DNA of 64,000 nucleotides from Bacteroidetes bacterium UBA4416 (GCA_002390745.1 DGQK01000051.1:1-64000); one strand, 5' to 3'. Counted from the first letter of the stretch, positions 42,426 through 51,716 are shown. Translations and numbers: made by a program. The notes: generated by a model from the letters alone, not told the origin.

Positions 42426-42599
42426 TTATTTTCTTTTTCCTAATAAAGTTCCTCCTGCAATAAGCGTGATCAGGAACAATACGATGAATATAAAGAATAG
42501 TATTTTTGCGATTCCTGCAGCACCTGCGGCAATTCCCGTAAAGCCGAAAAGTCCCGCTACAATCGCAACTACTAAAAAGATTAATGTCCAGCGTAACAT
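42426..42599 (-). CDS. DUF1328 (UPF0391) membrane protein
   Basis: A 57-residue protein with two membrane helices: MLRWTLIFLVVAIVAGLFGF then IAKILFFIFIVLFLITLI and a basic end. The MLRWTL..FLV.AI.AG.FGF pattern defines DUF1328. Its ATG at 42599 is the family's normal start; the frame extends upstream. A small envelope protein of unknown role, often stress-induced. Confidence 0.9.
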   Translation of the reverse strand: MLRWTLIFLVVAIVAGLFGFTGIAAGAAGIAKILFFIFIVLFLITLIAGGTLLGKRK

Positions 42600-42753
42600 A
42601 GTGTTTAGTTTTAAAGGGTTAGTAATAATTATACAGTATGGCATTGAAACAATAGTGCCGAATTTTTCAGCCTTTCAAGACTTTGAAAATCAGGGCATTA
42701 ATTTTTAATGCCACTCTGCGTAAAAAGATATTTTGGGTAAAAAATTCCCCGCT

Positions 42754-44115
42754 TTACACAGCCGGAAAAAACAGGCAAAGCGTGAGGCCGTGGGGCAAGT
42801 GGCTTTGGGCGGCAATCCATCCCTGGTGGTTGAGCATGATGCGCTTGCAGAAGCTCAGCCCCATACCGGTACCCGGATGCCCGGCTTCTTCTATTTTTTG
42901 AAACATCTGGAAGATCTTCCGGTGATAGTCTTCATGAATTCCTATGCCATTGTCGCTGATAGAGATTCTGTAATAGGTTTTCTTTTCGTGGTTCAGGTAC
43001 TTTCCTTCCTTCACGATGTGGTATTCGCCGTGGATGTGGATAACGAGCGGGCGCTCGGGGTGGGCAAAGCGGATACTGTTCTGGAGGATATGAGCGAAGA
43101 GCAGCCTGAGCTGGTAAGGATCGGCTTCAACTGCCTGAAGCGGCTCTTGTATCAGCTCAAAAGCATTTTCCCAGTTGTTGTAGCGGATAAGCTCCGGCAA
43201 CCAGATATTGAGGTCTATCGTTTCCTTTGGGCCGGTGCCCGCCAGTATCTGGTAGTAATCAACAATGTTGTTATTGATTTCGCGTTGCTGGTTATAGATC
43301 TGCTTGATCCGGTCTATCTGCTCCTGAAGCTGCCGGCTGTCACTATCCTTCAGATGTTGCAGCCGGTCGATCATGACCTGCACCTTGCGCATAGGCTCCT
43401 GCAGGTTGTGCGTACTGGCCAGTGTGAGTTCCCTTACCTCCTTATTGAGGATGTTGAGCTCGCGGATCTTCTGCTCCAGGTTGGAGCGGTGCACCTCGCT
43501 GCTGTTGAAAAAGCTGATGATCGCAATAGCCGCTATGCAGCATACCCCAAAGGCAATCACAAATGACAGGAAGCTGGTATCCTTGCTTTCCTTATTGTTG
43601 ATCTGCTTGCTTTTGGTCCGCTTCGCCAGCAGGTGAGATTCGTTGTTCTTAATATTGGAAATGATCTCCCGGATCTTATTCATGTAGATATTGCTCTGAT
43701 GGAAACGCTCCATCATCAGCGTATCTTCGAGCTCGTCGCTCAGGTTGCTTTTCAGCAGGCGAAGCTGCAGGTTGATGATATCTTTCAGCGTATCGAGGTT
43801 TTGCTGCTGAATGTAGTTATCGCCGGTTAGGTTATCCAGCTCCAGGAAAATACCAGGGATTCCCTTAAGCTCGTTGAGGTAATTTTCCAGAAAGGCCGGG
43901 TCCTCGGTCAGCAAAAAAGCCCTTTGCCCTGTTTCAGCATTCAACAGATTTTGTTCCAGGCTGTTAGTTTGTATGATGACCTGGTATGAGTGATCTACGC
44001 GTTCATTATACTTCTCCAAGGCATTTAATTTGCTTAGGGAAAAGAATGATATTCCGAGCAGCGCAAATAAAGCCAAACAAATGCAAAAATAAATCAATAC
44101 GCGCTTTTTTTTCAT
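42754..44115 (-). CDS. CHASE3-type transmembrane histidine kinase
   Basis: A 453-residue kinase. One N-terminal helix (VLIYFCICLALFALLGISFF) is followed by a CHASE3 sensor (YNERVDHSYQVIIQTNSLEQ; NAETGQRAFLLTEDPAFLENY), a second helix near 155 (FVIAFGVCCIAAIAIISFF) and a kinase core with His236 in STHNLQEPMRKV. The ATPase part has NSIRFA as N-box, DNGIGI and GTGMGLSFCKRI. ATG 44115 starts the first helix. Divergent from the NtrC-type activator (55 bp), its likely partner. Confidence 0.9.
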   Translation of the reverse strand: MKKKRVLIYFCICLALFALLGISFFSLSKLNALEKYNERVDHSYQVIIQTNSLEQNLLNAETGQRAFLLTEDPAFLENYLNELKGIPGIFLELDNLTGDNYIQQQNLDTLKDIINLQLRLLKSNLSDELEDTLMMERFHQSNIYMNKIREIISNIKNNESHLLAKRTKSKQINNKESKDTSFLSFVIAFGVCCIAAIAIISFFNSSEVHRSNLEQKIRELNILNKEVRELTLASTHNLQEPMRKVQVMIDRLQHLKDSDSRQLQEQIDRIKQIYNQQREINNNIVDYYQILAGTGPKETIDLNIWLPELIRYNNWENAFELIQEPLQAVEADPYQLRLLFAHILQNSIRFAHPERPLVIHIHGEYHIVKEGKYLNHEKKTYYRISISDNGIGIHEDYHRKIFQMFQKIEEAGHPGTGMGLSFCKRIMLNHQGWIAAQSHLPHGLTLCLFFPAV

Positions 44116-44170
44116 ATTTTTACATGGATAGGGCTTCGTAAGGACTAAAGATAAAACTAAAAACAGATAT

Positions 44171-45631
44171 ATGAGCAATATTTTAGTAATTGATGACGAT
44201 ACAGATATCTGTATGTTGCTGAACAGATATCTCTCTAAAAATGGGTTCAATGTAACCACAGCACATACAGGAAAGGCTGCATTGGAGAGTATTATGAACC
44301 AGACCCCCGACATTGTACTCTGCGACTTCCGGTTGGACGATATGAATGGAGGAGAACTGCTCGAAAGGATCAAACAGATTCACACCAATATCCCGGTTAT
44401 TATTATGACCGGCTACAGCGATGTGAGAACCGCAGTGAACATTATGAAGTCAGGGGCTTTCGATTATGTGACCAAACCCCTGCTCCCCGAAGAAATCCTG
44501 CATACCCTCAAGCGCGCATTGGCAGAAAGCCCTAAAGAAAAGGCGGAAAACGACGAGCCCGCCAAAAATTTGGTGAGCGAGCCGGATACAAGGAAACCAA
44601 AAAAACACAAAAGCAAATACGTTTTCGGCAGGAGCCCGATCTTTAAAACCATCCTGGAGCAGATCCAGCTGGTGGCCCCTACCAATTTCAGCATCATCAT
44701 TTACGGAGAAAGCGGAAGCGGCAAGGAATCCGTGGCCAACGAAATCCATAATAACAGTGCCCGTGCCCATAAGCCTTTCATTGCCATCGACTGCGGGGCC
44801 TTATCGAAAGAGCTGGCAAGCAGCGAATTGTTTGGGCACGAGAAAGGCTCCTTTACCGGCGCCATCAACCAGAAGATCGGCAGCTTTGAATTAGCTAACG
44901 GCGGTACGATTTTCCTCGATGAAATCGCCAATCTTTCCTACGATATCCAAATGGCGCTGCTTCGCGTAGTACAGGAAAGAAAGATGCGCCGTGTAGGTGG
45001 CGTAAAAGATATCGACCTGGATGTGAGGATCATTGTGGCGAGTAACGAGCGCCTGTCCGAATCCGCTAAAAAAGGCAAGTTCCGGGAAGATCTTTATCAC
45101 CGCTTCAACGAGTTCAGTATCGAGGTGCCTCCTTTGAGAAACCGGCGCGAAGACATCATGCTCTTTGCCGATGTGTTCCTCGAAAAAACCAACGCGGAGC
45201 TGAGTAAATCCGTGAAAGGCTTCTCCGACGAGGTTATCCGCATTTTCAACCAGTATCCTTGGCCAGGCAATCTGCGCGAGCTCAATAACGTGGTCAAACG
45301 CGCGACCCTTTTAACGGCAGGCGACCTCGTGCAGGTGTCTTCTCTGCCTTTTGAGATCACACATTACGACCAGCTCAACTTTGAACCCGAGTCGCCGTCG
45401 ATGCATGATATGAGAAGCCCTCAGGTTATGCCCGAGCAGCCTAAGAAGGTGTTGCCGCTCAGCGATCAGGGCATGAAGCATGCCTCTATTGATGCGGAGT
45501 TTGAGCTTATTGTAGAAGCCCTTAAAAAATGTAACTACAATAAAAGCAAAGCGGCTCAGTTGCTAAACATCGACCGCAAAACACTTTACAATAAAATGAA
45601 ACAATATAAAGAATTCAACGGGGAACTTTAG
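44171..45631 (+). CDS. NtrC-family sigma-54-dependent response regulator
   Basis: A 486-residue activator. REC domain 1-125 with phospho-acceptor Asp52 (IVLCDFRLDD) and TKPL. AAA+ domain ~150-390 with Walker A GESGSGKE, the sigma-54 contact loop as GSFTGA (canonical GAFTGA) and Walker B TIFLDEI. The C-terminal FIS-type helix-turn-helix is CNYNKSKAAQLLNIDRKTLY. It should open sigma-54 promoters; rpoN is 1.8 kb away. Followed closely by a PAS kinase (25 bp). Confidence 0.94.
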   Translation: MSNILVIDDDTDICMLLNRYLSKNGFNVTTAHTGKAALESIMNQTPDIVLCDFRLDDMNGGELLERIKQIHTNIPVIIMTGYSDVRTAVNIMKSGAFDYVTKPLLPEEILHTLKRALAESPKEKAENDEPAKNLVSEPDTRKPKKHKSKYVFGRSPIFKTILEQIQLVAPTNFSIIIYGESGSGKESVANEIHNNSARAHKPFIAIDCGALSKELASSELFGHEKGSFTGAINQKIGSFELANGGTIFLDEIANLSYDIQMALLRVVQERKMRRVGGVKDIDLDVRIIVASNERLSESAKKGKFREDLYHRFNEFSIEVPPLRNRREDIMLFADVFLEKTNAELSKSVKGFSDEVIRIFNQYPWPGNLRELNNVVKRATLLTAGDLVQVSSLPFEITHYDQLNFEPESPSMHDMRSPQVMPEQPKKVLPLSDQGMKHASIDAEFELIVEALKKCNYNKSKAAQLLNIDRKTLYNKMKQYKEFNGEL

Positions 45632-45656
45632 AACACGTTGCATTGCGCGCTAGCTT

Positions 45657-46811
45657 ATGAATCTGAACACGCTATCTGTAGAAAAATTTTCTCATATATT
45701 CCCATATATGGAAAACATTCTACAGTTCGGGGCCTATTGCTACTCCTTTGATACAAAAGAGCTTGAATGGAGCCAGGGCATGTACCATATTCTGGGAATT
45801 AAATCCCCAACGGCTATCCCTACGGTGTCACTCTTTCTGAAGTATATTCACAAGGAAGATGAACAGCAGGTGCTTCATGAAGTGCGCGATTCACTGCGCC
45901 ATAAGCGGCCTTACCGCGTGGAGTTTTCCATTACCAACGAGCAGGGGATTTTCAAGCGCGTCTACGCCGAGAATTTCATTAAGTTCAACGACCAGGGCGA
46001 TGTGCTCGAATACTGCGGGATTGTTAAGGACATTACGGAAAACTACCGTTTCAAAAAGGCGCTTGAGCAAAAGATCGAGCAGCTCGATAAATCGAACAGC
46101 AGCCTGCAGGAGTTTGTGTATGTGGCGTCGCACGATTTGCAGGAGCCGCTTCGTAAAATCTCGACCTTTGTGGAACGCATTCATGCAAAGCACTTCGAAT
46201 CGCTGAATGAAGAAGGGCAGTCTTATCTGAAGCGAGTCCAGACCTCTGCGGGAAATATGCAGACGCTGCTGGAAGACCTCCTGGACTTTTCAAAGCTGTC
46301 CTTCGATGAAAAGAAATTTGAAAAAGTAAACCTTCAACAGTGCATCAACGGAGTGATCAGCGAACTCGAACTTAAGATCGAGGAGTCGAAAACCAGTGTG
46401 AGGTGCGGGGAGTCGCCCGACATTGAAGCCTACCCCTCACAGATCCGGCAACTGTTTTCCAACCTCATCAACAATTCCATTAAATTCAGAAAAGAGCATG
46501 AAGCCCCTGTCATTACGATTTCCTGTGACATGGTTACTCATAATGATTTCCCGGAACTTTCGCTGGCAGAAAACAGAAATTACGTCCGTATTACGGTGGA
46601 AGACAACGGGATAGGCTTTGACGAGGAGTTTTCAGAACGCATCTTCAAGATCTTTCAGAGGCTGCATGGCAAAACCGAATACAAGGGCTCGGGCATTGGG
46701 CTTGCCATCTGCAAGAAAATCGTGGACAACCATCACGGTTTTATCTTCGCCAACAGCAAGCCCAATGTAGGCTCTAACTTTACGATTTTACTCCCTCAAC
46801 TACAATCATAG
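45657..46811 (+). CDS. PAS histidine kinase
   Basis: A 384-residue soluble kinase. One PAS_3-like domain (~25-130; LEWSQGMYHILGI, FLKYIHKEDEQQV) is followed by a coiled coil and the phospho-acceptor His159 in VASHDLQEPLRKIS. HATPase: NLINNSIKF, DNGIGFDEEF, GSGIGLAICKKI. Its C-terminal half is nearly the same as that of the kinase at 16306-19401. Third in the NtrC cluster and 4 bp before the REC-PAS-kinase gene. Confidence 0.93.
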   Translation: MNLNTLSVEKFSHIFPYMENILQFGAYCYSFDTKELEWSQGMYHILGIKSPTAIPTVSLFLKYIHKEDEQQVLHEVRDSLRHKRPYRVEFSITNEQGIFKRVYAENFIKFNDQGDVLEYCGIVKDITENYRFKKALEQKIEQLDKSNSSLQEFVYVASHDLQEPLRKISTFVERIHAKHFESLNEEGQSYLKRVQTSAGNMQTLLEDLLDFSKLSFDEKKFEKVNLQQCINGVISELELKIEESKTSVRCGESPDIEAYPSQIRQLFSNLINNSIKFRKEHEAPVITISCDMVTHNDFPELSLAENRNYVRITVEDNGIGFDEEFSERIFKIFQRLHGKTEYKGSGIGLAICKKIVDNHHGFIFANSKPNVGSNFTILLPQLQS

Positions 46812-46815
46812 CTTT

Positions 46816-48243
46816 ATGATATCAGACCTGAAAATACTGATCATTGATGATGATGAAGACGATTTTTTTATTACATCGCAATACCTCGAGGACATTGAAG
46901 CGTTTAATGTTAACTGCAGCTGGAGTTATAACATCAACGACGCACAGCAGAAGCTGGCTTCCAATGCCTACGACATTTATTTCCTCGACTACCGGCTAGG
47001 TGCAAGAACAGGGCTTGAGCTCCTGAAAGAAGCCATCGGGCGTGGCTGCTATAAACCCGTTATCCTGCTCACCGGAAAAGGCACCGTGGAGATCGATAAG
47101 CAGGCCGTGGAAAATGGCGCTTACGACTACCTGGTGAAAAGCGACCTCACCACCGAAAAGCTGGAGCGTTGCCTGCGTTATGCGTATGAGCGTTATAAAA
47201 GCTTTAAGGTCATCAACGACAATGAAAAAAAGTACAGGCTGATCTTCGAAAACGCCCTGAGCTTTATTTTTACCTGCGACCCTTTGCTGCATTTCAGCGC
47301 CGCAAACCCTGCATCCGAATACCTGCTGGGCTATATGCCCGATGAGCTGATCGGGAAATCGTTCCTGAACCTGATTGATGACAGCGACAAGCACAACTTC
47401 CGGAAGCTGATCGTTGAGAAGAAGAATATTTACAATTTCAATATCCGCCTGCTTACCAAGCATGGCGAGATCAAAACAGGAAACCTTTCGCTCAACTACT
47501 TTGAGGAGGACAGCGAAACCGCCTACTGGCAGGGCATTATTTATGACGAAACCATGCGCGTGCAGGCTGAGCAGGCCAAGCTCCAGTCGGAAAAGCTTGA
47601 GGCCACATACCGCCTGGTGCGGACACTGGCCCATGAGATCCGGAATCCGCTGACCAACATCGGCTTATCGCTGGAAGGCTTCCTCGAAAAAGGCATTAAG
47701 GATGAACAAAAGCCTTATGTCGATATCATCAAGCGCGGCGCCGACCGCATCAATAGCATCATTACCGAGCTGCTGCAATCCAGTAAGGCCATCGAAATAA
47801 GGCCCGAGCTGGTAGACCTGAATGCCCTTCTGAGAGAAGTCGTGTCAATTGCCCAGGACAGAATTGACCTTAAGAAGATACACACCGATATTTCACTCCT
47901 CAACTTCCCGGTGGTAAGAACCCTGGATAAAGAAAAATTCAAGATCGCCATCCTGAATCTTGTGGTGAATGCCGTGGAAGCCATGGAAAGCGGCAAAGGC
48001 CAGCTCACGGTGAGCCTGAGCCAGAACCTTGAGCATACCACGATCCTGATTAAAGACAATGGCTCCGGGATTAAGGAAGACGACCTGAAAATGCTCTTCG
48101 AACCCTATTTCACCACCAAAAAAACCGGGATGGGGCTGGGTCTTGTGTCTACACTCAACATCATCAAGTCCCACAAAGCGCACATCGAGGTAGACTCCAA
48201 GCAGGGCATGGGTACCACGTTCCGCGTGATCTTTCCTAACTAG
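46816..48243 (+). CDS. REC-PAS-histidine kinase
   Basis: A 475-residue cytosolic protein with an inverted hybrid order. An N-terminal receiver (1-125) has acidic IDDDEDD and phospho-acceptor Asp58 (FLDYRLG). PAS ~140-255 (YRLIFENALSFIFTCDPLLH). Kinase core with His273 in LAHEIRNPLTN and GMGLGLVSTL. It could receive phosphate from the kinase encoded 4 bp upstream and pass it on, forming a relay to the NtrC-type activator; that wiring is inferred. Confidence 0.92.
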   Translation: MISDLKILIIDDDEDDFFITSQYLEDIEAFNVNCSWSYNINDAQQKLASNAYDIYFLDYRLGARTGLELLKEAIGRGCYKPVILLTGKGTVEIDKQAVENGAYDYLVKSDLTTEKLERCLRYAYERYKSFKVINDNEKKYRLIFENALSFIFTCDPLLHFSAANPASEYLLGYMPDELIGKSFLNLIDDSDKHNFRKLIVEKKNIYNFNIRLLTKHGEIKTGNLSLNYFEEDSETAYWQGIIYDETMRVQAEQAKLQSEKLEATYRLVRTLAHEIRNPLTNIGLSLEGFLEKGIKDEQKPYVDIIKRGADRINSIITELLQSSKAIEIRPELVDLNALLREVVSIAQDRIDLKKIHTDISLLNFPVVRTLDKEKFKIAILNLVVNAVEAMESGKGQLTVSLSQNLEHTTILIKDNGSGIKEDDLKMLFEPYFTTKKTGMGLGLVSTLNIIKSHKAHIEVDSKQGMGTTFRVIFPN

Positions 48244-48334
48244 GCATTGAGGACATAGTTCCCCATTCTTACCGTCAAAAAGCTCTGAAAAGCTTAATTT
48301 CATTGGCATCATCGTTGAAAAAAAAGAAGTCAAA

Positions 48335-48829
48335 ATGCCAATGAAGTCTTCAGAAAATACAAAAAACCTTGTTATTCTCCTGAGAGATCTTGCCAGAATT
48401 AATAAAGACCGGGTAGAGGGATACAGGACCGCTAAAAAACAAGCAGATAATCATCCTGATCTTTCTTCCATCTTTTACGAAAAATCAAAACAGAGTGAGG
48501 ATTTTATAAACGAGCTCCAGGAACAGATAAGTGCGCTTGAAGGTGAAAACGGAACGGATACGACCCTGGCAGGGAAAATCTTCAGGCTTTGGATGAACAT
48601 TAAAAACACGTTTAAAGCAAACAATACGACCTCGATCCTGGATAGCTGCGAGTTTGGAGAAGTGGCGGCAATCAAGGCTTATGACGAAGCGCTTCATTCG
48701 GACGTAAGCATTCCGGCCAATATCAGGCAACAGGTGCTGGAGCAGCAAACGGCTATTAAAAAATCGAAAGAGTTGATCCGGAAATACGGAAACCTGACGG
48801 TTTACAGATATAACAACAGTTTTACATAA
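48335..48829 (+). CDS. DUF2383 ferritin-like four-helix protein
   Basis: A 164-residue PA2169-type protein. Four-helix pattern with conserved DLARINKDRVEGYRTAKKQA, FYEKSKQSEDFINELQEQI and DSCEFGEVAAIKAYDEAL. Likely binds metal or acts as a cytosolic stress protein. The 5' leader is short. Terminator at 48913-48942. Confidence 0.85.
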   Translation: MPMKSSENTKNLVILLRDLARINKDRVEGYRTAKKQADNHPDLSSIFYEKSKQSEDFINELQEQISALEGENGTDTTLAGKIFRLWMNIKNTFKANNTTSILDSCEFGEVAAIKAYDEALHSDVSIPANIRQQVLEQQTAIKKSKELIRKYGNLTVYRYNNSFT

Positions 48830-48912
48830 GCAGCATGATTTATTTCATTTTAGTTTTTTAAAGTTTTTACAACCTGAGACAAACCGTACTGATTACCTTT
48901 ATGTAAAACAAC

Positions 48913-48942
48913 AAAATGGAGGCTTTAACCGGCCTCCATTTT
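48913..48942 (+). terminator. Terminator after DUF2383
   Basis: AAAATGGAGGC / GCCTCCATTTT 11-bp stem, 8-nt loop. It contains an in-frame ATG of the tspO frame, which therefore cannot be the true start. Confidence 0.8.
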
Positions 48943-48954
48943 ATACATCACATC

Positions 48955-49452
48955 ATGCCCATGATCACACTGAGTTCAAAAACCGACTATAAGAAGCTGG
49001 CAGGCGCAATTCTGCTATGCGAGCTCGTTGGCTTGGCCGCAGGCTTTCTGACGCTGAATGCCATCAATAACTGGTATATTTTTCTGAATAAGCCGGGCTT
49101 TAATCCGCCCGACTGGGTATTCGGACCGGTGTGGACCTTTTTGTACCTGCTCATGGGCCTTGGGTTTTATAATACCATGAAGCATGGCTCCAACCATGCA
49201 GAGTCGTATAAGCACAGCATCGCGCTTTTCTGGGTGCAGCTTACGCTGAATGTTTTATGGACACTGGCCTTCTTCGGACTTAAAAATCCTTCGCTGGCCC
49301 TGGTCATTATCACCGGCCTCATAGGAGCGATTTGTTTCTGGATGATGCACCTCCAGAACGTGCACCGCCTGTCGGCTTATCTACAGATCCCTTACCTGCT
49401 GTGGTGCTGCTTCGCCATGGTGCTCAACTATTACATCATTCATCTCAACTGA
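48955..49452 (+). CDS. tspO: TspO/MBR family tryptophan-rich sensory protein
   Basis: About 165 residues with five membrane helices. The family motif NNWYIFLNKPGFNPPDWVFG, then PVWTFLYLLMGLG, WVQLTLNVLWTLAFFGLKNP and a C-terminal helix PYLLWCCFAMVLNYYI are present. TspO binds porphyrins and responds to oxygen, light or stress. ATG 48955 (or 48961) is chosen; the upstream ATG at 48916 lies within the terminator hairpin. Confidence 0.93.
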   Translation: MPMITLSSKTDYKKLAGAILLCELVGLAAGFLTLNAINNWYIFLNKPGFNPPDWVFGPVWTFLYLLMGLGFYNTMKHGSNHAESYKHSIALFWVQLTLNVLWTLAFFGLKNPSLALVIITGLIGAICFWMMHLQNVHRLSAYLQIPYLLWCCFAMVLNYYIIHLN

Positions 49453-49455
49453 ACA

Positions 49456-49566
49456 ATGGACCTGCTCTCTGCCGATACATGCTTTTTGTATGCCGGGATC
49501 TTAATCCTGATCACGGTACTGAAAGGAAGAAAACTAAAACACAGCATATACCAGAATAAAAAATAA
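49456..49566 (+). CDS. Possible 36-aa membrane protein after tspO
   Basis: Reads MDLLSADTCFLYAGILILIT, ending LKHSIYQNKK. One short hydrophobic segment with a basic tail, beginning 4 bp after the tspO stop. No homologue is known; it could be chance. Confidence 0.35.
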   Translation: MDLLSADTCFLYAGILILITVLKGRKLKHSIYQNKK

Positions 49567-49590
49567 CCTAAAATAAAACCAAACATCACC

Positions 49591-50037
49591 ATGAAAATCA
49601 TCGTTACAACCATCGCTCTTGCTTTTGCCCTGCTGAGCACAGGCATTTTCGTTTCCTGTTCCGAATCCAAAAAGGAGGAAGTTTCGGAAAACATCGACCA
49701 GGCTACCAGAGACGTGGAGCAGAAAATGAATGAAACCAAAGAAGACCTCAAAAAAGAACGCGATGAATTTGTGGCAGATGTAAATGCCCGCATCGAAAAA
49801 AACAAACAGGATATTGCGGATCTGAAAGCGAAGAGCAAAGACAAAAAAAAGGAAGCAAAAAAAGAATACGACGAGGCGATTGCCGATCTGGAGCGCAGAA
49901 ATGACGAACTGAAAGCGAAGCTCGACAACTATAAAGATGACACAAAAGAGGGATGGCAAAGCTTCAAAGAAGAGTTCAACCACGACATGAATGACCTGGG
50001 CACTTCCATCGGAAACCTTTTCAGGGATAATAAATAA
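49591..50037 (+). CDS. sll1863-type coiled-coil stress lipoprotein
   Basis: A 148-residue lipoprotein (lipobox FVSC, Cys23) with a long charged coiled coil (DQATRDVEQKMNETKEDLKK; DLERRNDELKAKLDNYKD) and a C-terminal amphipathic end (WQSFKEEFNHDMNDLG). This layout is that of the sll1863 stress-response family. Periplasmic. It has its own terminator. Confidence 0.8.
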   Translation: MKIIVTTIALAFALLSTGIFVSCSESKKEEVSENIDQATRDVEQKMNETKEDLKKERDEFVADVNARIEKNKQDIADLKAKSKDKKKEAKKEYDEAIADLERRNDELKAKLDNYKDDTKEGWQSFKEEFNHDMNDLGTSIGNLFRDNK

Positions 50038-50096
50038 GAGTTTCAGAAAAGCTCATTGTTATAGCCGGGCAGTGTACCGGGACTGTAACTATAATC

Positions 50097-50127
50097 AAAG
50101 CCTCACTATCCGGTGAGGCTTTTTTTC
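50097..50127 (+). terminator. Terminator of the sll1863-type gene
   Basis: AAGCCTCAC / GTGAGGCTT stem with a 6-nt loop then seven T. Confidence 0.85.
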
Positions 50128-50217
50128 TGTTGGAATCGTGCCAGGATAAGGGCAGGCGCAGATGCGATCACGTTCCGGCCTCTTTGAATTTTCCTGTATT
50201 TCCTGCTTTTGTTTAGG

Positions 50218-50994
50218 TTAACGGATGTTGAACTGATCGGCATCCGTCAACACCGGAAAGGCGTTTCTGAAATCAGCGAGTGCCTGATGAGACAGCACAA
50301 GGGTTTCGAGGCGGTCATCGTTGGCTTTTGTCTGGCTGATAGCTTCACCTTTCGGGTTGAGGACGACGCTATCGCCGCTGTGTGAGAAGCCGTTGCCATC
50401 GGCGCCGATGCGGTTGACACCGGCCACATAGCACTGATTCTCGATGGCACGCGCAATGAGCAGTTGCTTCCAGGGAAAGCTTCGCACCTCGGGCCAATTG
50501 GCCACATAAATGAGCAGGTCGTAAGGTTCCGTAGAAGAGTTCCTGCTCCAAACCGGAAAGCGTAAATCGTAGCAGATGAGCGGACAGATATTCCAGCCCT
50601 TATAATCGATGGTAAGCCTGCTGCTGCCTGCCGTGTAGTGCTCGTGTTCCTTCCCCATCCGAAAAAGGTGGCGCTTGTCGTAAGACAGGAAAGAGCCATC
50701 CGGCTTCACCCAATACAAGCGGTTGTAGTAGTGCTCGGTTTCTTTTACAGAGATGCTACCCACAAGCACGCAACCTTTAGCCCGAGCCTGATCCTGCATC
50801 CACTTCAGGCCAAGCCCTCCGGCTTCTTCGGCCAGGCTTTCGGGTTTCATAGTGAAACCGGTGGTGAACATTTCGGGAAGGATAAGAAGATCGGTTGGCG
50901 GAAGGGCGGCAATCTTTTCGGTAAGATGAGCGATGTTTTTGGCAGGATCCTCCCAGTACAGGGAAGTTTGCAGGGTACTGATAGTTAAATCCAT
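50218..50994 (-). CDS. Omega-amidase (nitrilase superfamily, YafV-like)
   Basis: A 258-residue carbon-nitrogen hydrolase with the Glu41-Lys107-Cys141 triad (LPEMFTTGF, YDKRHLF, LICYDLRFP). YafV-type enzymes hydrolyse alpha-ketoglutaramate or alpha-ketosuccinamate to the keto-acid and ammonia. It is in the same leftward gene row as a methionine/glutamine-type aminotransferase (53158-54300), whose product it would remove, and is 8 bp after the first of three paralogous envelope genes. Confidence 0.9.
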   Translation of the reverse strand: MDLTISTLQTSLYWEDPAKNIAHLTEKIAALPPTDLLILPEMFTTGFTMKPESLAEEAGGLGLKWMQDQARAKGCVLVGSISVKETEHYYNRLYWVKPDGSFLSYDKRHLFRMGKEHEHYTAGSSRLTIDYKGWNICPLICYDLRFPVWSRNSSTEPYDLLIYVANWPEVRSFPWKQLLIARAIENQCYVAGVNRIGADGNGFSHSGDSVVLNPKGEAISQTKANDDRLETLVLSHQALADFRNAFPVLTDADQFNIR

Positions 50995-51002
50995 AGTGAT
51001 GT

Positions 51003-51716
51003 TTAGTTTTGTGGCTGCTGCTGTTTCTGTACCTGTTCGTTGAAGAGCGATACGACGCGGCGGGCGCTTTGTGAGCGCTTTCGCTTAAACATGGGCGATA
51101 CGATCTGCGAGGCCACAAAAATACCCAGGCCATTGAAAACGAGCGCACCCGAAACATTGGAGTTGGGATTGTTCTGGGAAGTCTGTGTAGCGGCAATCAG
51201 GCAAACAAGAAGCACAGCAGGTCCGCCGAATCCTGAGATATATTGGTTCTTTTTGAAGTCACCGGTAGCCAGGATGGCCTGGTCGAGCTCCTTGCTTCTC
51301 CAGGCCCTGTTTTTATCAGCAGCCAGGTAGAGCATTTTCTTTTCGTTAATCTTGGCGCCGTTATAATAGTACAGGCCGGCGCGTGGATTTTCGATGAGAC
51401 CGCTGAGTACAGGCGTTCGCTGCTGTTGTATGATAACCGGGGTTTCGGTGGGCATAACGGTCTGCGTTGTTACCGGCTGGCTTATCGCAAACGAATCCAC
51501 AACCCCGTTCGAAAACCGGATCTTTTGCACCTCGTTGCGGCCAATGATAAAGACCGGTCCGTCGGGCATGCTGAAGCGCATGTATTTGACCTCTGCCGTG
51601 CTGATCTCGGTGATCTTTGCGGGAATAACCTCTCCGCTGCGCTTGTAGATGGTGTCCTGCGCACGGAGCGACGTGAAGCCCATGAGCAGGAGCATAAAAA
51701 ATAAGCTGTGTTTCAT
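51003..51716 (-). CDS. Envelope protein of a tandem paralogous trio, member A
   Basis: A 237-residue protein. Signal peptide (KHSLFFMLLLMGFTSLRAQ), then a small beta domain: DTIYKRSGEVIPAKITEI, VKYMRFSMPDGPVFIIGRNE, KIRFSNG. A Pro/Thr-rich linker follows, then two membrane helices near 165-210 (SGFGGPAVLLVCLIAATQ; ALVFNGLGIFVASQIV) and a basic tail with SLFNEQVQKQ. The beta domain is common in Bacteroidota, of unknown role. ATG 51716. Confidence 0.72.
   Translation of the reverse strand: MKHSLFFMLLLMGFTSLRAQDTIYKRSGEVIPAKITEISTAEVKYMRFSMPDGPVFIIGRNEVQKIRFSNGVVDSFAISQPVTTQTVMPTETPVIIQQQRTPVLSGLIENPRAGLYYYNGAKINEKKMLYLAADKNRAWRSKELDQAILATGDFKKNQYISGFGGPAVLLVCLIAATQTSQNNPNSNVSGALVFNGLGIFVASQIVSPMFKRKRSQSARRVVSLFNEQVQKQQQPQN

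Noticed and set aside
42754..43566. Long rightward frame over the CHASE3 kinase gene
   Set aside because: Complement of a coding gene with clear kinase motifs.
48304..48319. TGGCATCATCGTTGAA, sigma-54-like site before the DUF2383 gene
   Set aside because: The -12 GC is GA, and the start codon would be only about 6 nt from the transcript start.
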